A stretch of DNA of 64,000 nt from Rhizobium sp. 11515TR (GTDB taxonomy: Bacteria; Pseudomonadota; Alphaproteobacteria; Rhizobiales; Rhizobiaceae): the NCBI RefSeq assembly GCF_002277895.1, contig NZ_CP023000.1, positions 620,001 through 684,000 on the forward strand, given 5' to 3'. Below are positions 43,585-52,411 of this stretch, piece by piece. Made by a program: the position numbers and the translations under genes. Under the pieces are notes generated by a model. That model worked only from the letters and a program-made list of their open reading frames with translations. It searched no databases and was not told where the DNA came from. Within the stretch, counting starts at the first letter, position 1, and every line of letters starts with the position of its first letter.

Positions 43585-44373
43585 TCAGAGCGGCTTTTTC
43601 TTCGCCTGGAAGACGGCAAGCGAGCCGATCGAATTGCCGCCGTCGACGGTCAGCGTCGCACCCGTGACATAGGCGGCTGCATCCGATGCCAGATAGAGGA
43701 CGGCGGTCGCTGCATCGTCAGGCGACGAAATCCGGCCAAGGGGAATATTGCCGACGACGGTGTCGATGTGTTCCTGCGTGAGGTGGCTGACGTCGCTGCC
43801 CGGCGCAAAGCCCGGCTCGACGATGTTGACCCGGATGCCGAATTCGGCAAGCTCGAGCGCCAGCCCCTTGTTCAGACGGTCGAGTGCGGTCTTCGAGGTG
43901 CAGTAGGGAACGACGGTGCTGCGCATCTTGCGCGAAGCGCCGGAAGAAATATTGACGATCGAGCCCTTCACGCCTTTTTCGATCATCTGAAGGGCAACAC
44001 CTTGCGAAAGCAAGAACGGTGCACGAAGATTGATGTCGAAGATCCGGTCCCAATCCTCGGCAGTCAGGTCGAGCAGGAAGCCAGACGGATAGATGCCGGC
44101 ATTGTTGACGAGAACGTCGGCTGATCCCCAGTGGCCGGCTATGGCGGAAAGGAGCGACTTGATATCGGCATCGGAGGTCAGATCCGCTACGTGCTGCAGA
44201 TACCCATCGCCGATCTCTTGCGCAGCAGCAGCAAGCCGGTGGCCGTCGACATCGGTCAGGAGAAGCTTTGCTCCAGCCTTGGCGAAAGCCTTGGCGATCC
44301 AGCCACCGAAAATGCCGGCCGCCCCTGTCACGACCACGCGCTTGCCTTTGAAATCCTCAGAGAAATCGACCAT
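43585..44373 (-). CDS. SDR-family oxidoreductase
   Basis: A 262-residue classical short-chain dehydrogenase. The cofactor motif is TGAAGIFGGWIAKAFA, the NNAG motif is VNNAGIYP and the catalytic Ser-Tyr-Lys are in NISSGAS and YCTSKTAL. The ATG at 44373 has GGAG eight bases upstream. It overlaps no gene upstream but directly follows the permease gene (44375). Its place in the importer operon suggests oxidation of a hydroxyl on the imported compound or its fragment. Confidence 0.85.
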   Translation of the reverse strand: MVDFSEDFKGKRVVVTGAAGIFGGWIAKAFAKAGAKLLLTDVDGHRLAAAAQEIGDGYLQHVADLTSDADIKSLLSAIAGHWGSADVLVNNAGIYPSGFLLDLTAEDWDRIFDINLRAPFLLSQGVALQMIEKGVKGSIVNISSGASRKMRSTVVPYCTSKTALDRLNKGLALELAEFGIRVNIVEPGFAPGSDVSHLTQEHIDTVVGNIPLGRISSPDDAATAVLYLASDAAAYVTGATLTVDGGNSIGSLAVFQAKKKPL

Positions 44374-44374
44374 T

Positions 44375-45232
44375 TTACGCACTCCTTGGGTCGAGGCGAT
44401 CCCTCAGGAAATCGCCCAGAACATTGACGGATAAAACAAGAAGGAAAAGCGCCAGCCCCGGCATGACGGAAAGCCACCAGGCATTGGCGACATAGTTGCG
44501 GCCCACCGAAAGCATTGCTCCCCAGCTGGCGGTCGGCGGCTGCACGCCAAGACCGAGGAAGGACAACCCTGCTTCGAACAGCACCATCAGACCGAACTCA
44601 AGGGTGGCGACGACGACGAGCGCGCCTGCGATATTCGGCAGGACATGGTAGCGCAGCACCCGCAGCCATCCGGCGCCCATCGCTCGCGAAAGCCGGAGAT
44701 AGGACATATTGGTGATGATCAGGGTCTGGGCATAGGCGACACGTGCGTAACGCGGCCATCGTGTGAGAGCCAGAACAAGAATGACATTCTGCAGGCCCGG
44801 CCCGAGCGTTGCCACGGTAATGATGGCAAGCAGAATGGCGGGCACGGAAAGCACGATGTCGACGAGGCGCATGATCAGGGTTTCGACCCAACCGCGATAG
44901 AAGGCCGCCAGCATTCCGAAAATGCAGCCGGCAATGCCGGACAGCACGACCGAAGCGAATGCGACCAGCAACGAGACGCGCGCTCCATAGATCAGGCGGC
45001 TCAGCGTATCGCGTCCCAGTTCGTCGGAACCGAACAGGAAATGCGTCGCGCGGATAACGGTGCCTGGCGGCTTCAGGCGCCCGAGAAGGTTCTGTGCATT
45101 CGGGTCGTAAGGAGTGATCAGAGGAGCGAATATGGCCGCAAGGACAATGATCGTCAGGATCAGAACCGAGAGGACGACCGTCAACGGCGGCTTTCCGGCC
45201 AGCCTGTTTGCTTTGGCAAGGGCTGCAATCAT
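44375..45232 (-). CDS. dipeptide-type ABC transporter permease (DppC-like)
   Basis: A 285-residue inner-membrane permease. The DppC/OppC signature HFLFGSDELGRDTLSRLIYG follows the first membrane span and the EAA loop is SYLRLSRAMGAGWLRVLRYH. About six spans. It pairs with the DppB-like protein; the start overlaps that stop by four bases. Confidence 0.9.
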   Translation of the reverse strand: MIAALAKANRLAGKPPLTVVLSVLILTIIVLAAIFAPLITPYDPNAQNLLGRLKPPGTVIRATHFLFGSDELGRDTLSRLIYGARVSLLVAFASVVLSGIAGCIFGMLAAFYRGWVETLIMRLVDIVLSVPAILLAIITVATLGPGLQNVILVLALTRWPRYARVAYAQTLIITNMSYLRLSRAMGAGWLRVLRYHVLPNIAGALVVVATLEFGLMVLFEAGLSFLGLGVQPPTASWGAMLSVGRNYVANAWWLSVMPGLALFLLVLSVNVLGDFLRDRLDPRSA

Positions 45233-46158
45233 GCCGGTCTCCCGCCCAGACGGATGCGCGGGTCGATGAGGCTGTAAAGCAAGTCGGCGGCAAGATTGAG
45301 CAGGATCGCCACTGCCGCGCCGATCAGCACGATGCCCTGAACCACGGCGAAATCGCGTGCGCTGATAGCCTGTATGGTCAGTTGACCAAGGCCTGGCCAG
45401 GCAAAGACCGTTTCTATGATGATCGCACCCGTCAGCAGATTGGCGATTTCGAGCGCGGAGATCGTCACGATCGGAACCGCGGCATTGCGCATGAGGTGGT
45501 GGAAGACCAGACGAGACGTCGACAGGCCCTTGGCGTTGGCCGTGCGAACATAGTCCTTGCTCAGCTCATCGAGGACAGAGGTGCGCGTCACACGGGCAAA
45601 AGTCGCCATCGACAGAAGACCAAGAGCGAAGGACGGCATCAGCAGGCTTTCGAACCCGCTGGCTCCAGACGGCGGCAACCAGCGCAGAAAGACTCCGAAG
45701 AACATGATGAGCAGGACCGAAGTCCAGAAGGTCGGCATGGATTGCCCGACCAGTACCAGACCGATCAGCCAGCGGGCCTCCCAGCGCTTGCGTCGCACGG
45801 CCAGCACGACGCCGATCGGCACACCAAACCCTATGGCGACCAACAAGGCACCGGCCGCAAGCTGCAACGTGTAGGGAATGCGACTGGCGATGATCTCGAC
45901 CACCGGCAGGTTCTGCACATAGGAGCGGCCAAGGTCGAATTGCGCCAGACTGGACAGAAAATGGAAATACTGGATGTAAAGCGGTCTGTCGAAGCCAAGA
46001 GCGGTCCGCATGACATCGATATCGGCCTGAGTGGCGCCCTGCGGTACCAGCAGCAGCACCGGATCGCCGGTCAGGCGTTGCAGAAAGAACACCAGCGTTA
46101 TGACACCGAACAAGGCGATGAAGGCCTGGATCAAGCGTCTGGCGATAAAGGCAGCCAT
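45229..46158 (-). CDS. dipeptide-type ABC transporter permease (DppB-like)
   Basis: A 309-residue permease of the DppB/OppB family with the N-terminal RRLIQAFIALFGVITLVFFL span, the conserved DRPLYIQYFHFL segment and the EAA loop VRTANAKGLSTSRLVFHHLM. About six membrane spans. It is 80 bp after the second binding protein gene. Confidence 0.9.
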   Translation of the reverse strand: MAAFIARRLIQAFIALFGVITLVFFLQRLTGDPVLLLVPQGATQADIDVMRTALGFDRPLYIQYFHFLSSLAQFDLGRSYVQNLPVVEIIASRIPYTLQLAAGALLVAIGFGVPIGVVLAVRRKRWEARWLIGLVLVGQSMPTFWTSVLLIMFFGVFLRWLPPSGASGFESLLMPSFALGLLSMATFARVTRTSVLDELSKDYVRTANAKGLSTSRLVFHHLMRNAAVPIVTISALEIANLLTGAIIIETVFAWPGLGQLTIQAISARDFAVVQGIVLIGAAVAILLNLAADLLYSLIDPRIRLGGRPA

Positions 46159-46238
46159 CCCCTTTTCCTTTCCCCGACAATCCGGGCCTCGACAAACGAG
46201 CTGGGCTGGAAAGCTGTACGAAGTGCGCCAAGAGAGTT

Positions 46239-47738
46239 CTAGTCGCGCCAGCTCACCCTGTTGAGGAAGAAGCTCTCATTGGCCGTGGGCTTCCATTCGA
46301 GATTGTCGGACGCACCGTAGATAACGGCTGCCTGATAGAGCGGCAGGATCGGAACATCCTTTGCAACGACCGTGGCGACATCCTTGTAGGCCTCGAGCCG
46401 CTTCTTCTCGTCGAGTGTATTGCGGGCGCTGTTGAGCAGCGCGTCGATGCTCGGGTCGGACACGGCGGAAAATGAACTGCTGCTATGCAGAAGCGGGAAG
46501 GATATGCCATCCGCATCCTGGCAGGCACAGGACCAACGACCGAAAGAGATGGCCGGCTGCTTGGCTTTCTCGCTCTGAACGCGCTGCAGATAGGTGGCAA
46601 AGTCAACCGTCTCGACGTTCACCTTGAAGCCGACGTCATTGAGCTGCTGGACGATTGCCTGGACGATCCGTTGATCGAAGGTCGGAGAGGTCAGGAAGGC
46701 GATCGGCTGTGTCGCAACGCCGCCAGCCTTTTCCACGAGCTCATGTGCCTGTTTCGGATCGAAGGGAAGGCCCTCGATACCGGGAACATATCCTGTATAA
46801 ATCGGCGACGCCAATTGCGGGACGGGCTTGTCATAGCCGCCGAGCAGGCCGTCAACGATCGACTGCTTGTCGATGGCATAAGCGACAGCTCGCCGTAAAT
46901 TGACATCGTTGAACGGAGGAATAGATGGATTGAGCTTCAGATAGGCGATGCGTTCCGTCACCGCCGTCAGCACCTTGATCCCACCTGCTCCCTGAAGCTG
47001 GGCGGCGAGATCCGGATCGAGCGTCACGGCAAGATCAGCACTTCCAGCCTTTAGATCTGCGACGCGGGTTGCCGCGTCCGGCACGGCGCGAAATTCGGCA
47101 CTTTGAAAATAGCCCTTGCTGCCCCAATAACCATCGTTGCGCACCAGGGAAACGGCAACGCCGCGCTGCCACTTTTCGAATTTGTACGGACCGGAGCCGA
47201 TAGGTGAAAGATTAAAAGCATCGTCGCCTACGGCCTCGACAACATGCTTCGGTACGATCGAAAGCTTGACGAGCTGCGCCAGGAGCACCGGATAGGGCCC
47301 ATTGGTGCGAATGGTCACTTCATGCGGGCCAGTGACCGCAGCCGACAGGATTTTGTTGAACTGGCTTAGCTGCGGGCTTGCGAACTTCTTGTCGATGATG
47401 CGGTTGACACTGAAGGCGACATCCTCCGGGGTCAGCTTTTGCCCATCATGGAAGACCGCATCATCGCGCAATGTAAAGGCAACCTCCGTGTCCGACTTAT
47501 ACGTCCAGGAGGTGGCGATAGCAGGTACGATCTTGCCATTGTCGTCGCGCGTGACAAGCTGGTCGAAGATGTTGCGATAGACGAAATAGCTGTCCGGATT
47601 CCATTGCTTCTGCGGGTCGAGCGACGACGGCTCGCTCACAAGGTCGATTACGACCTTGTCCTTTGCTGCGGCGTGGCCCGCAACCGACATCATCGCCGCA
47701 ACAGAAACGGCAATCGCAAGAGTTCTTATCGCTCGCAT
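46239..47738 (-). CDS. family 5 extracellular solute-binding protein (dipeptide/opine type), copy 2
   Basis: A 499-residue binding protein with a signal peptide (about residues 1-25, ending HAAA). Family motif FTLRDDAVFHDGQKLTPEDVAFS. It is paralogous to copy 1 (37562-39064) over its whole length, including a rare SCACQDADG segment. The ATG follows the gntR stop directly with AAGGA upstream. It probably supplies the main ligand to the permease encoded next. Confidence 0.88.
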   Translation of the reverse strand: MRAIRTLAIAVSVAAMMSVAGHAAAKDKVVIDLVSEPSSLDPQKQWNPDSYFVYRNIFDQLVTRDDNGKIVPAIATSWTYKSDTEVAFTLRDDAVFHDGQKLTPEDVAFSVNRIIDKKFASPQLSQFNKILSAAVTGPHEVTIRTNGPYPVLLAQLVKLSIVPKHVVEAVGDDAFNLSPIGSGPYKFEKWQRGVAVSLVRNDGYWGSKGYFQSAEFRAVPDAATRVADLKAGSADLAVTLDPDLAAQLQGAGGIKVLTAVTERIAYLKLNPSIPPFNDVNLRRAVAYAIDKQSIVDGLLGGYDKPVPQLASPIYTGYVPGIEGLPFDPKQAHELVEKAGGVATQPIAFLTSPTFDQRIVQAIVQQLNDVGFKVNVETVDFATYLQRVQSEKAKQPAISFGRWSCACQDADGISFPLLHSSSSFSAVSDPSIDALLNSARNTLDEKKRLEAYKDVATVVAKDVPILPLYQAAVIYGASDNLEWKPTANESFFLNRVSWRD

Positions 47739-48524
47739 CTAAAAATCCTTTTTCAAAAACGATCGCTCCCGTACGGGCCGAGAAATACTGGCTTCATCAC
47801 TCGATACGGAAGGACGCTTGGCCTTGCGCCCCACGGGCGCAGCAAGCTCCGACTTCAGCAGACTTGCCTGGGTAAATTCGGCAAAGGCATCACAGGCAAG
47901 CCTGAGCAGCTCCGCCGCGTCGCCATTGCGATGCGCCTTCTTCGCCACAACGAAATCGGTCCAGTCGACCGCTTCGAGGCGCTGGACGGAGGATGCCTCG
48001 AAAAAGTTGAGGTAATAATCGGCCCTGTGCCATAGGATATCCAGCCAATCGGCAATCAGCGGCGCCTTGAGACGCGCGGCGAGCAAGCGCCTGATCTGCC
48101 ACTCATATTCCCGAATGAGAGACAACTGCGATCCGTGAGCCGAGCCACCCAATTGCAAGGCCACCTGCATGTCACACAAGGTCTCCAGCCGGGCAATATC
48201 GTCACCGGACAGATCGACATCCGCCAAAAGCGGCTCCAACCGGGCTCGACCAAGTGTAATTTCCCGCAGACCCAACGCCGTGATGGAGCAAACCCGCCAG
48301 CCACTTCTTGGCTGCGCCGAGACGAAGCCCTTGTGGGCCAGGCGGCTGAGCGCGGATCGGACGACCCCGCGTCCGATCCGATAGGTATCGCAAAGAACCT
48401 GTTCGGAGAGGCGCTCACCGGGAGAAAACTCGCCGAGCTTGATTGCGTTGCGAATCCTGTCCTCGGCGATAGCAACGAGATCGCTGGGGCCTTGAGCAAG
48501 AAAAGGACTTTGATGGTCGAGCAT
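47739..48524 (-). CDS. GntR-family transcriptional regulator (FCD type)
   Basis: A 261-residue GntR regulator. The winged HTH spans about residues 20-85 (LGEFSPGERLSEQVLCDTYR, then RSALSRLAHKGFVSAQPRSG). The C-terminal helical domain is FCD-like. It is the first gene of the peptide-importer operon and ends immediately before the binding-protein start. Its own upstream region has a 21-bp-spaced direct repeat, which fits autoregulation of the whole operon. Confidence 0.85.
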   Translation of the reverse strand: MLDHQSPFLAQGPSDLVAIAEDRIRNAIKLGEFSPGERLSEQVLCDTYRIGRGVVRSALSRLAHKGFVSAQPRSGWRVCSITALGLREITLGRARLEPLLADVDLSGDDIARLETLCDMQVALQLGGSAHGSQLSLIREYEWQIRRLLAARLKAPLIADWLDILWHRADYYLNFFEASSVQRLEAVDWTDFVVAKKAHRNGDAAELLRLACDAFAEFTQASLLKSELAAPVGRKAKRPSVSSDEASISRPVRERSFLKKDF

Positions 48525-48539
48525 ATTGTGAAACTAACA

Positions 48540-48568
48540 TCTCAGATTTTAAAACTGAAGTCTCAGAT
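48540..48568 (-). promoter_or_regulatory. direct repeat TCTCAGAT x2, candidate GntR operator
   Basis: TCTCAGAT occurs at 48540-48547 and again at 48561-48568, 21 bp apart (two helical turns), within an AT-rich stretch 16 bp upstream of gntR. Such spacing puts both sites on one face of the DNA. Confidence 0.4.
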
Positions 48569-48696
48569 ATCCTATTCTTCATCTTTTTTGTAGAGAATTT
48601 TTGCACATCGGGCGTCGTCTGAGGTTGGAAATTGCAAGTACGATCGGAGAGAGACGAATGTTCGCCGAAGCTAGCCAGCCGGCGCGGGAATAATTG

Positions 48697-49470
48697 GCCC
48701 ACCGGCGCGCGTGCGCATATCATCGCGCCGGCTGTGCCCGGCCCTATCCACTCTCATCCGATGCCTGGGAGGACCAGATGTTCTTCCTGCCACAGAACGG
48801 CTATCGCGTCATCGCCCACGACCGTCGGGGTTTTGGCCGCTCGAGTCAGCCATCCAACAGCTACGACTATGATACCTTTGCCGACGACTTGGCCCAACTG
48901 GTCGAGGCGCTCGATCTGCGCGAGGCGACCTTTGTCGGCCACTCGATGGGCGGTGGCGAGGTCGCACGCTATGGCCAGAGCCGCGTGCCAAGGTCGCCTT
49001 CGTGTCGTTGGTGACACCGTTCCTGCTCAAGACCACAACCAACCCGACCGGTGCGCCGACGGAGTTGTTCGACACCTTCCGCGCAGCCGTGCAGGCCAAC
49101 CGGTCTCAGTGGAATCTCGACGTCACCATGCCGTACTACAGCTTCAACCGTCCGGGCGCACGCATCTCGGAAGGCCTGCGGGAGAGCTACTGGCGTCGTC
49201 AGGGGCAAGCAACCGGTTTTCTTACCGCCTACCATGCGCTTGGCGCCTTCTCGGAGACGGATTTCCGCGATGACCTGAAGAAGATCGGCGCCCGGCACTG
49301 GTCGTCGACGGCAGCGATGATCAGATCGTCCCGCTGGAGATCTCCGCGAAACTGACAGCCGAGCTCGCTCCGCATGCCAAGCTCATTGTCTATGAAGACG
49401 CTCCCATGGATTGGTGCATGTCGACAAGGACCGCTTGAACGCCGACCTGCTGGCATTCCTTCGGAGCTGA
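48697..49470 (+). pseudogene. alpha/beta hydrolase (chloroperoxidase/arylesterase-like), multiply frameshifted
   Basis: The region encodes in pieces a member of the non-heme chloroperoxidase/arylesterase family. Frame one gives YRVIAHDRRGFGRSSQPS and the nucleophile elbow GHSMGGGEVARY. Near 48985 the reading moves to another frame with LVTPFLLKTTTNPTGAPTEL. Near 49290 a third frame gives LVVDGSDDQIVPLEISAK (catalytic Asp), and near 49410 a fourth is needed to reach HVDKDRLNADLLAFL (catalytic His) and the stop at 49470. The N-terminal strand is also unclear. No open frame holds the whole triad, so the gene is inactive unless the sequence has several errors. Confidence 0.75.
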
Positions 49471-49694
49471 CGTGCATGGTCCGAAAGACCGGAGGCTGGC
49501 CGTAACCCCGCCCCCGGCTCTCTACGCTCTTCATGGGATACGAACCGATAGCCCGCAACAATTGACTTGGGGACTTCCATCTTCACGATGTCAAAGACGA
49601 TCCCAGACGCCATACTGTGTTGCTGGTCTACACTGATCGACGATCACCTGCCGCGCCTACTAGCAAGATCGCAAGACTTGATATCAGGGCCGAG
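49471..49694. other. intergenic, 224 bp
   Basis: Between the hydrolase pseudogene and the end of the galD-like gene. No coding signal or clear hairpin is visible. Confidence 0.4.
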
Positions 49695-50762
49695 CTAGGC
49701 CTGGATAGGAGCTGGAAAGACCCTACCGTCAAACAACTTTCGGGCGGTTCGGATGGTGCCTGCCCCTCGGATCCCTCCATCGCCATCGAGATCGAGAAAG
49801 ATTTCCATGTCTCCGGTCGGGTGCTCGATCCTGTAACGCCCGTCGGCGGGCGCAGTCGAAAGCGCATGCGCGGGGGACCCGGCCAGTTGCGTGCTGGTTG
49901 CCACCGTTACTGCGGCAAGCACGCCGACGGAAGCATGCACGCGGTGAGGAATGAAGCTGCGGGTGTTGATCGCACCTCCATGCCGCGGTTGCGAGACGAG
50001 CGTCATCTTCGGGACAGATGCAGCACTGACGTCGCCGAGGTTCATCATTGGTCCGGCTTGCAATCGAATGGATTCTATTCGCCGTTTGGCGACGTCGTTG
50101 CTCTCCAATTCCTCACGCGTCTCCTCACCGGTTAGACCGAAATCCGACGCTCGCATGATGACGCAGGGCATGCCGTTATCAATCAGCGTTACCTCGATGC
50201 CGTCGATAATATCGACCTTGTTGCCGGTCGGCAGCAGCGCTCCACACATCGATCCCTCGGTATTCGTGAACAGGATTGGAATTGCAGCATGATGTCCTGG
50301 CACCCCGGCAATACTGGTCCCGCCCGCGTAGCTTACCTTTCCGTCCGGCGTTGCCACCTTGGCAACCGCGACCTCACCGGAATTGACCATGTGGATTCTG
50401 ACGGGGGTGACCTCGCCCGCGGCGGACACCAATCCCCGCTCGATAGCGGCGGGGCCTATGCCGGCCAGGATGTTGCCGCAGCCCTGAGCGTCGCTGACAA
50501 GCGCCTTATCGACGAAAACCTGCAGGAACAGGTAGTCCACATCCGCATCGTTCCGGCTCGAGGGCGAAAGCAGGGCGACCTTCGAGGTCAGCGGATCAGC
50601 TCCGCCGATCCCATCGATCTGGCGAGAATCCGGCGACCCCATAATGGCAAGGAGCAAAGCATCGCGCTCCTGCTGATCGGCGGGAAGATCGGTGGCGAGG
50701 AAATAGGCTCCCTTCGATGTGCCGCCGCGCATCCAAAGGCAGGGGATGCCGTCCTCATACAT
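49695..50762 (-). CDS. galD: PrpF/4-oxalomesaconate tautomerase-like protein (GalD-like)
   Basis: A 355-residue PrpF-fold isomerase. Conserved N-terminal PCLWMRGGTSKGAYF and DGIGGADPLTSKVAL, the QGCGNILAGIGP cysteine motif and MVNSGEVAVAKV are all in place. GalD converts the keto and enol forms of 4-oxalomesaconate so that GalB can hydrate it. The ATG at 50762 overlaps the end of the RraA-family gene by eight bases; the long extension to 50999 is spurious. PrpF relatives also isomerise aconitate, but the neighbours favour GalD. Confidence 0.83.
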   Translation of the reverse strand: MYEDGIPCLWMRGGTSKGAYFLATDLPADQQERDALLLAIMGSPDSRQIDGIGGADPLTSKVALLSPSSRNDADVDYLFLQVFVDKALVSDAQGCGNILAGIGPAAIERGLVSAAGEVTPVRIHMVNSGEVAVAKVATPDGKVSYAGGTSIAGVPGHHAAIPILFTNTEGSMCGALLPTGNKVDIIDGIEVTLIDNGMPCVIMRASDFGLTGEETREELESNDVAKRRIESIRLQAGPMMNLGDVSAASVPKMTLVSQPRHGGAINTRSFIPHRVHASVGVLAAVTVATSTQLAGSPAHALSTAPADGRYRIEHPTGDMEIFLDLDGDGGIRGAGTIRTARKLFDGRVFPAPIQA

Positions 50763-51426
50763 ATTTAAGGCCCTTCTCCGCCAGTTTGCCTCGCATGTCG
50801 TAGATGTCGAGGCCAAGCTCGCCCGCGGCGAGCCGTTTGCGTTTCGCTTCCTCGTTGGCGATCCGCTTCTCGGCCGCCACTGCGACTTGTTCGGCCTCCG
50901 CTCGCCTGACGACGCAGACACCATCATCGTCGGCGATGATAATGTCCCCGGCATCGACCAGCGCGCCTGCACAGACGATCGGGATATTGACTGAGCCAAG
51001 CGTCTCCTTAACCGTTCCCTGAGCCGAAACGGCTTTCGACCACACAGGAAAACTCATTGCCGTGAGATCGCGGATGTCGCGGACACCTGCATCAATGATC
51101 AACCCGCGGCATCCGCGAGCGCGCGCCGAAGTCGCCAGCAGATCCCCGAAATAGCCGTTGTCGCAAGGCGAGGTCGGCGCAAGAACCAGCACGTCACCTT
51201 GCCTGATCTGCTCGATCGCAACATGGATCATCCAGTTGTCGCCGGGAGGAGCAGAGATCGTCACCGCCGATCCCGCGATCTGAGCGCCCGGATAGATGGG
51301 ACGCATGTAGCTTGCGAGCATTCCCTTGCGGCCCTGGGCTTCATGGACGGTGGCGACGCCCGCCGAGGCAAGTCGATCAATGATCGACGCATCCGCGCGT
51401 TCGATGTTCTGTACGACGACACGCAT
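50755..51426 (-). CDS. galC: RraA-fold 4-carboxy-4-hydroxy-2-oxoadipate aldolase-like protein (GalC/LigK-like)
   Basis: A 223-residue class II pyruvate aldolase of the RraA fold. Conserved features are ATVHEAQGRKG near the N-terminus, CDNGYFGDLLATSARARGC and the metal/pyruvate site GLIIDAGVRDIRDL. The family splits 4-carboxy-4-hydroxy-2-oxoadipate into pyruvate and oxaloacetate, the last step of gallate and protocatechuate 4,5-cleavage. It begins one base after the dioxygenase stop and overlaps galD. Confidence 0.87.
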   Translation of the reverse strand: MRVVVQNIERADASIIDRLASAGVATVHEAQGRKGMLASYMRPIYPGAQIAGSAVTISAPPGDNWMIHVAIEQIRQGDVLVLAPTSPCDNGYFGDLLATSARARGCRGLIIDAGVRDIRDLTAMSFPVWSKAVSAQGTVKETLGSVNIPIVCAGALVDAGDIIIADDDGVCVVRRAEAEQVAVAAEKRIANEEAKRKRLAAGELGLDIYDMRGKLAEKGLKYV

Positions 51427-51427
51427 A

Positions 51428-52390
51428 TCAGTCTCCCTTTGTCCCTACCGGTGGCGTGCCGTGGGTGTGAAATGTCTCAATGGTCTTCAATCCCCAGGCC
51501 TGTCCCTTCTTGCGCTCAGTCTCGGTCCAGACGACCGGCTCCCAATCCGGCGCAAGGATGAGGCGCGCACCCGCGTTGGCAAGTTCGACCCGGTTACCGG
51601 CCGGCTCCCAGACATAAAGAAAGAAGGTTCCCTGAATGGCATGCTTGTGAGGGCCGGTTTCGATGTGAACACCGTTTTCCAAGAATATGTCGGCAGCACG
51701 CAAAATGTCTTCGCGGCTGTCCGTTGCGTAGGTGACATGGTGCAGGCGCGCGTCTCCGCGGCCATGCTCCTCGGTGCATGCAAGGTCGTAGCCCTTGTTG
51801 TTGATCGTGAACCAACAGCCGCCGATCCGCCCATTGTCGAGCTCAATCATTTCAGTGACACGAGATCCCAGGCAGGTCTGCATGAACCGCCTGAAGTCCG
51901 AAACATCCGAAGCCAAAAGGTTCAGGTGATCGAGACGCCTCGGATGGCAGCCCTGCCCATGATAGCGCGACGCGATGTTCTTCAGCGCCGGCCTTTCCGC
52001 ATCGGAAGGACGGAAGCGCACCGTGTCATAGTAGATCTCGAACACATGCCCGAAAGAATCCTCGAACCGGAAGGAACGACCATGGCCCGGATCGCCGTCG
52101 GTCCAGCCGAGCACTTTATAGCCGCTCGCCTCGATCGCCTTCACTCGCCGGTCGAGCGCCTCGGGAGACGATGCCCGATAGGCAATGTGTCCGACGCCCG
52201 TCGTATGGTGGCGCGTGAGCTTGAGCGTGTGGAATTCATAGTCGTCCCACGCCCTGAGATAGGCGGAGTTTTCATCCTGGCCGGAAAGTGTCAGGCCGTA
52301 GACCCGCAAAAAGAAGTCGAGACTTTCATCGAACTTGTCCGTGTACATCTCGACGTGCGCCAGATGCGCAATGTCGAAGCATGGTTCCAT
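51428..52390 (-). CDS. type I (VOC) extradiol ring-cleavage dioxygenase
   Basis: A 320-residue two-domain extradiol dioxygenase of the catechol 2,3-dioxygenase type. The iron ligands are His155 (RRLDHLNLL), His217 or His218 (RLHHVTY) and Glu269 (NRVEL), at nearly the spacing seen in XylE (153/214/265). It starts 21 bases after the galB-like stop with GGGGAGGA upstream. It should open the ring of a catechol-type substrate. The downstream enzymes act on 4-oxalomesaconate, so the substrate is probably a carboxylated trihydroxy- or dihydroxy-benzene. Homology alone does not fix it. Confidence 0.85.
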   Translation of the reverse strand: MEPCFDIAHLAHVEMYTDKFDESLDFFLRVYGLTLSGQDENSAYLRAWDDYEFHTLKLTRHHTTGVGHIAYRASSPEALDRRVKAIEASGYKVLGWTDGDPGHGRSFRFEDSFGHVFEIYYDTVRFRPSDAERPALKNIASRYHGQGCHPRRLDHLNLLASDVSDFRRFMQTCLGSRVTEMIELDNGRIGGCWFTINNKGYDLACTEEHGRGDARLHHVTYATDSREDILRAADIFLENGVHIETGPHKHAIQGTFFLYVWEPAGNRVELANAGARLILAPDWEPVVWTETERKKGQAWGLKTIETFHTHGTPPVGTKGD

Positions 52391-52411
52391 TTCCGTCCTC
52401 CCCTGGGCCGA

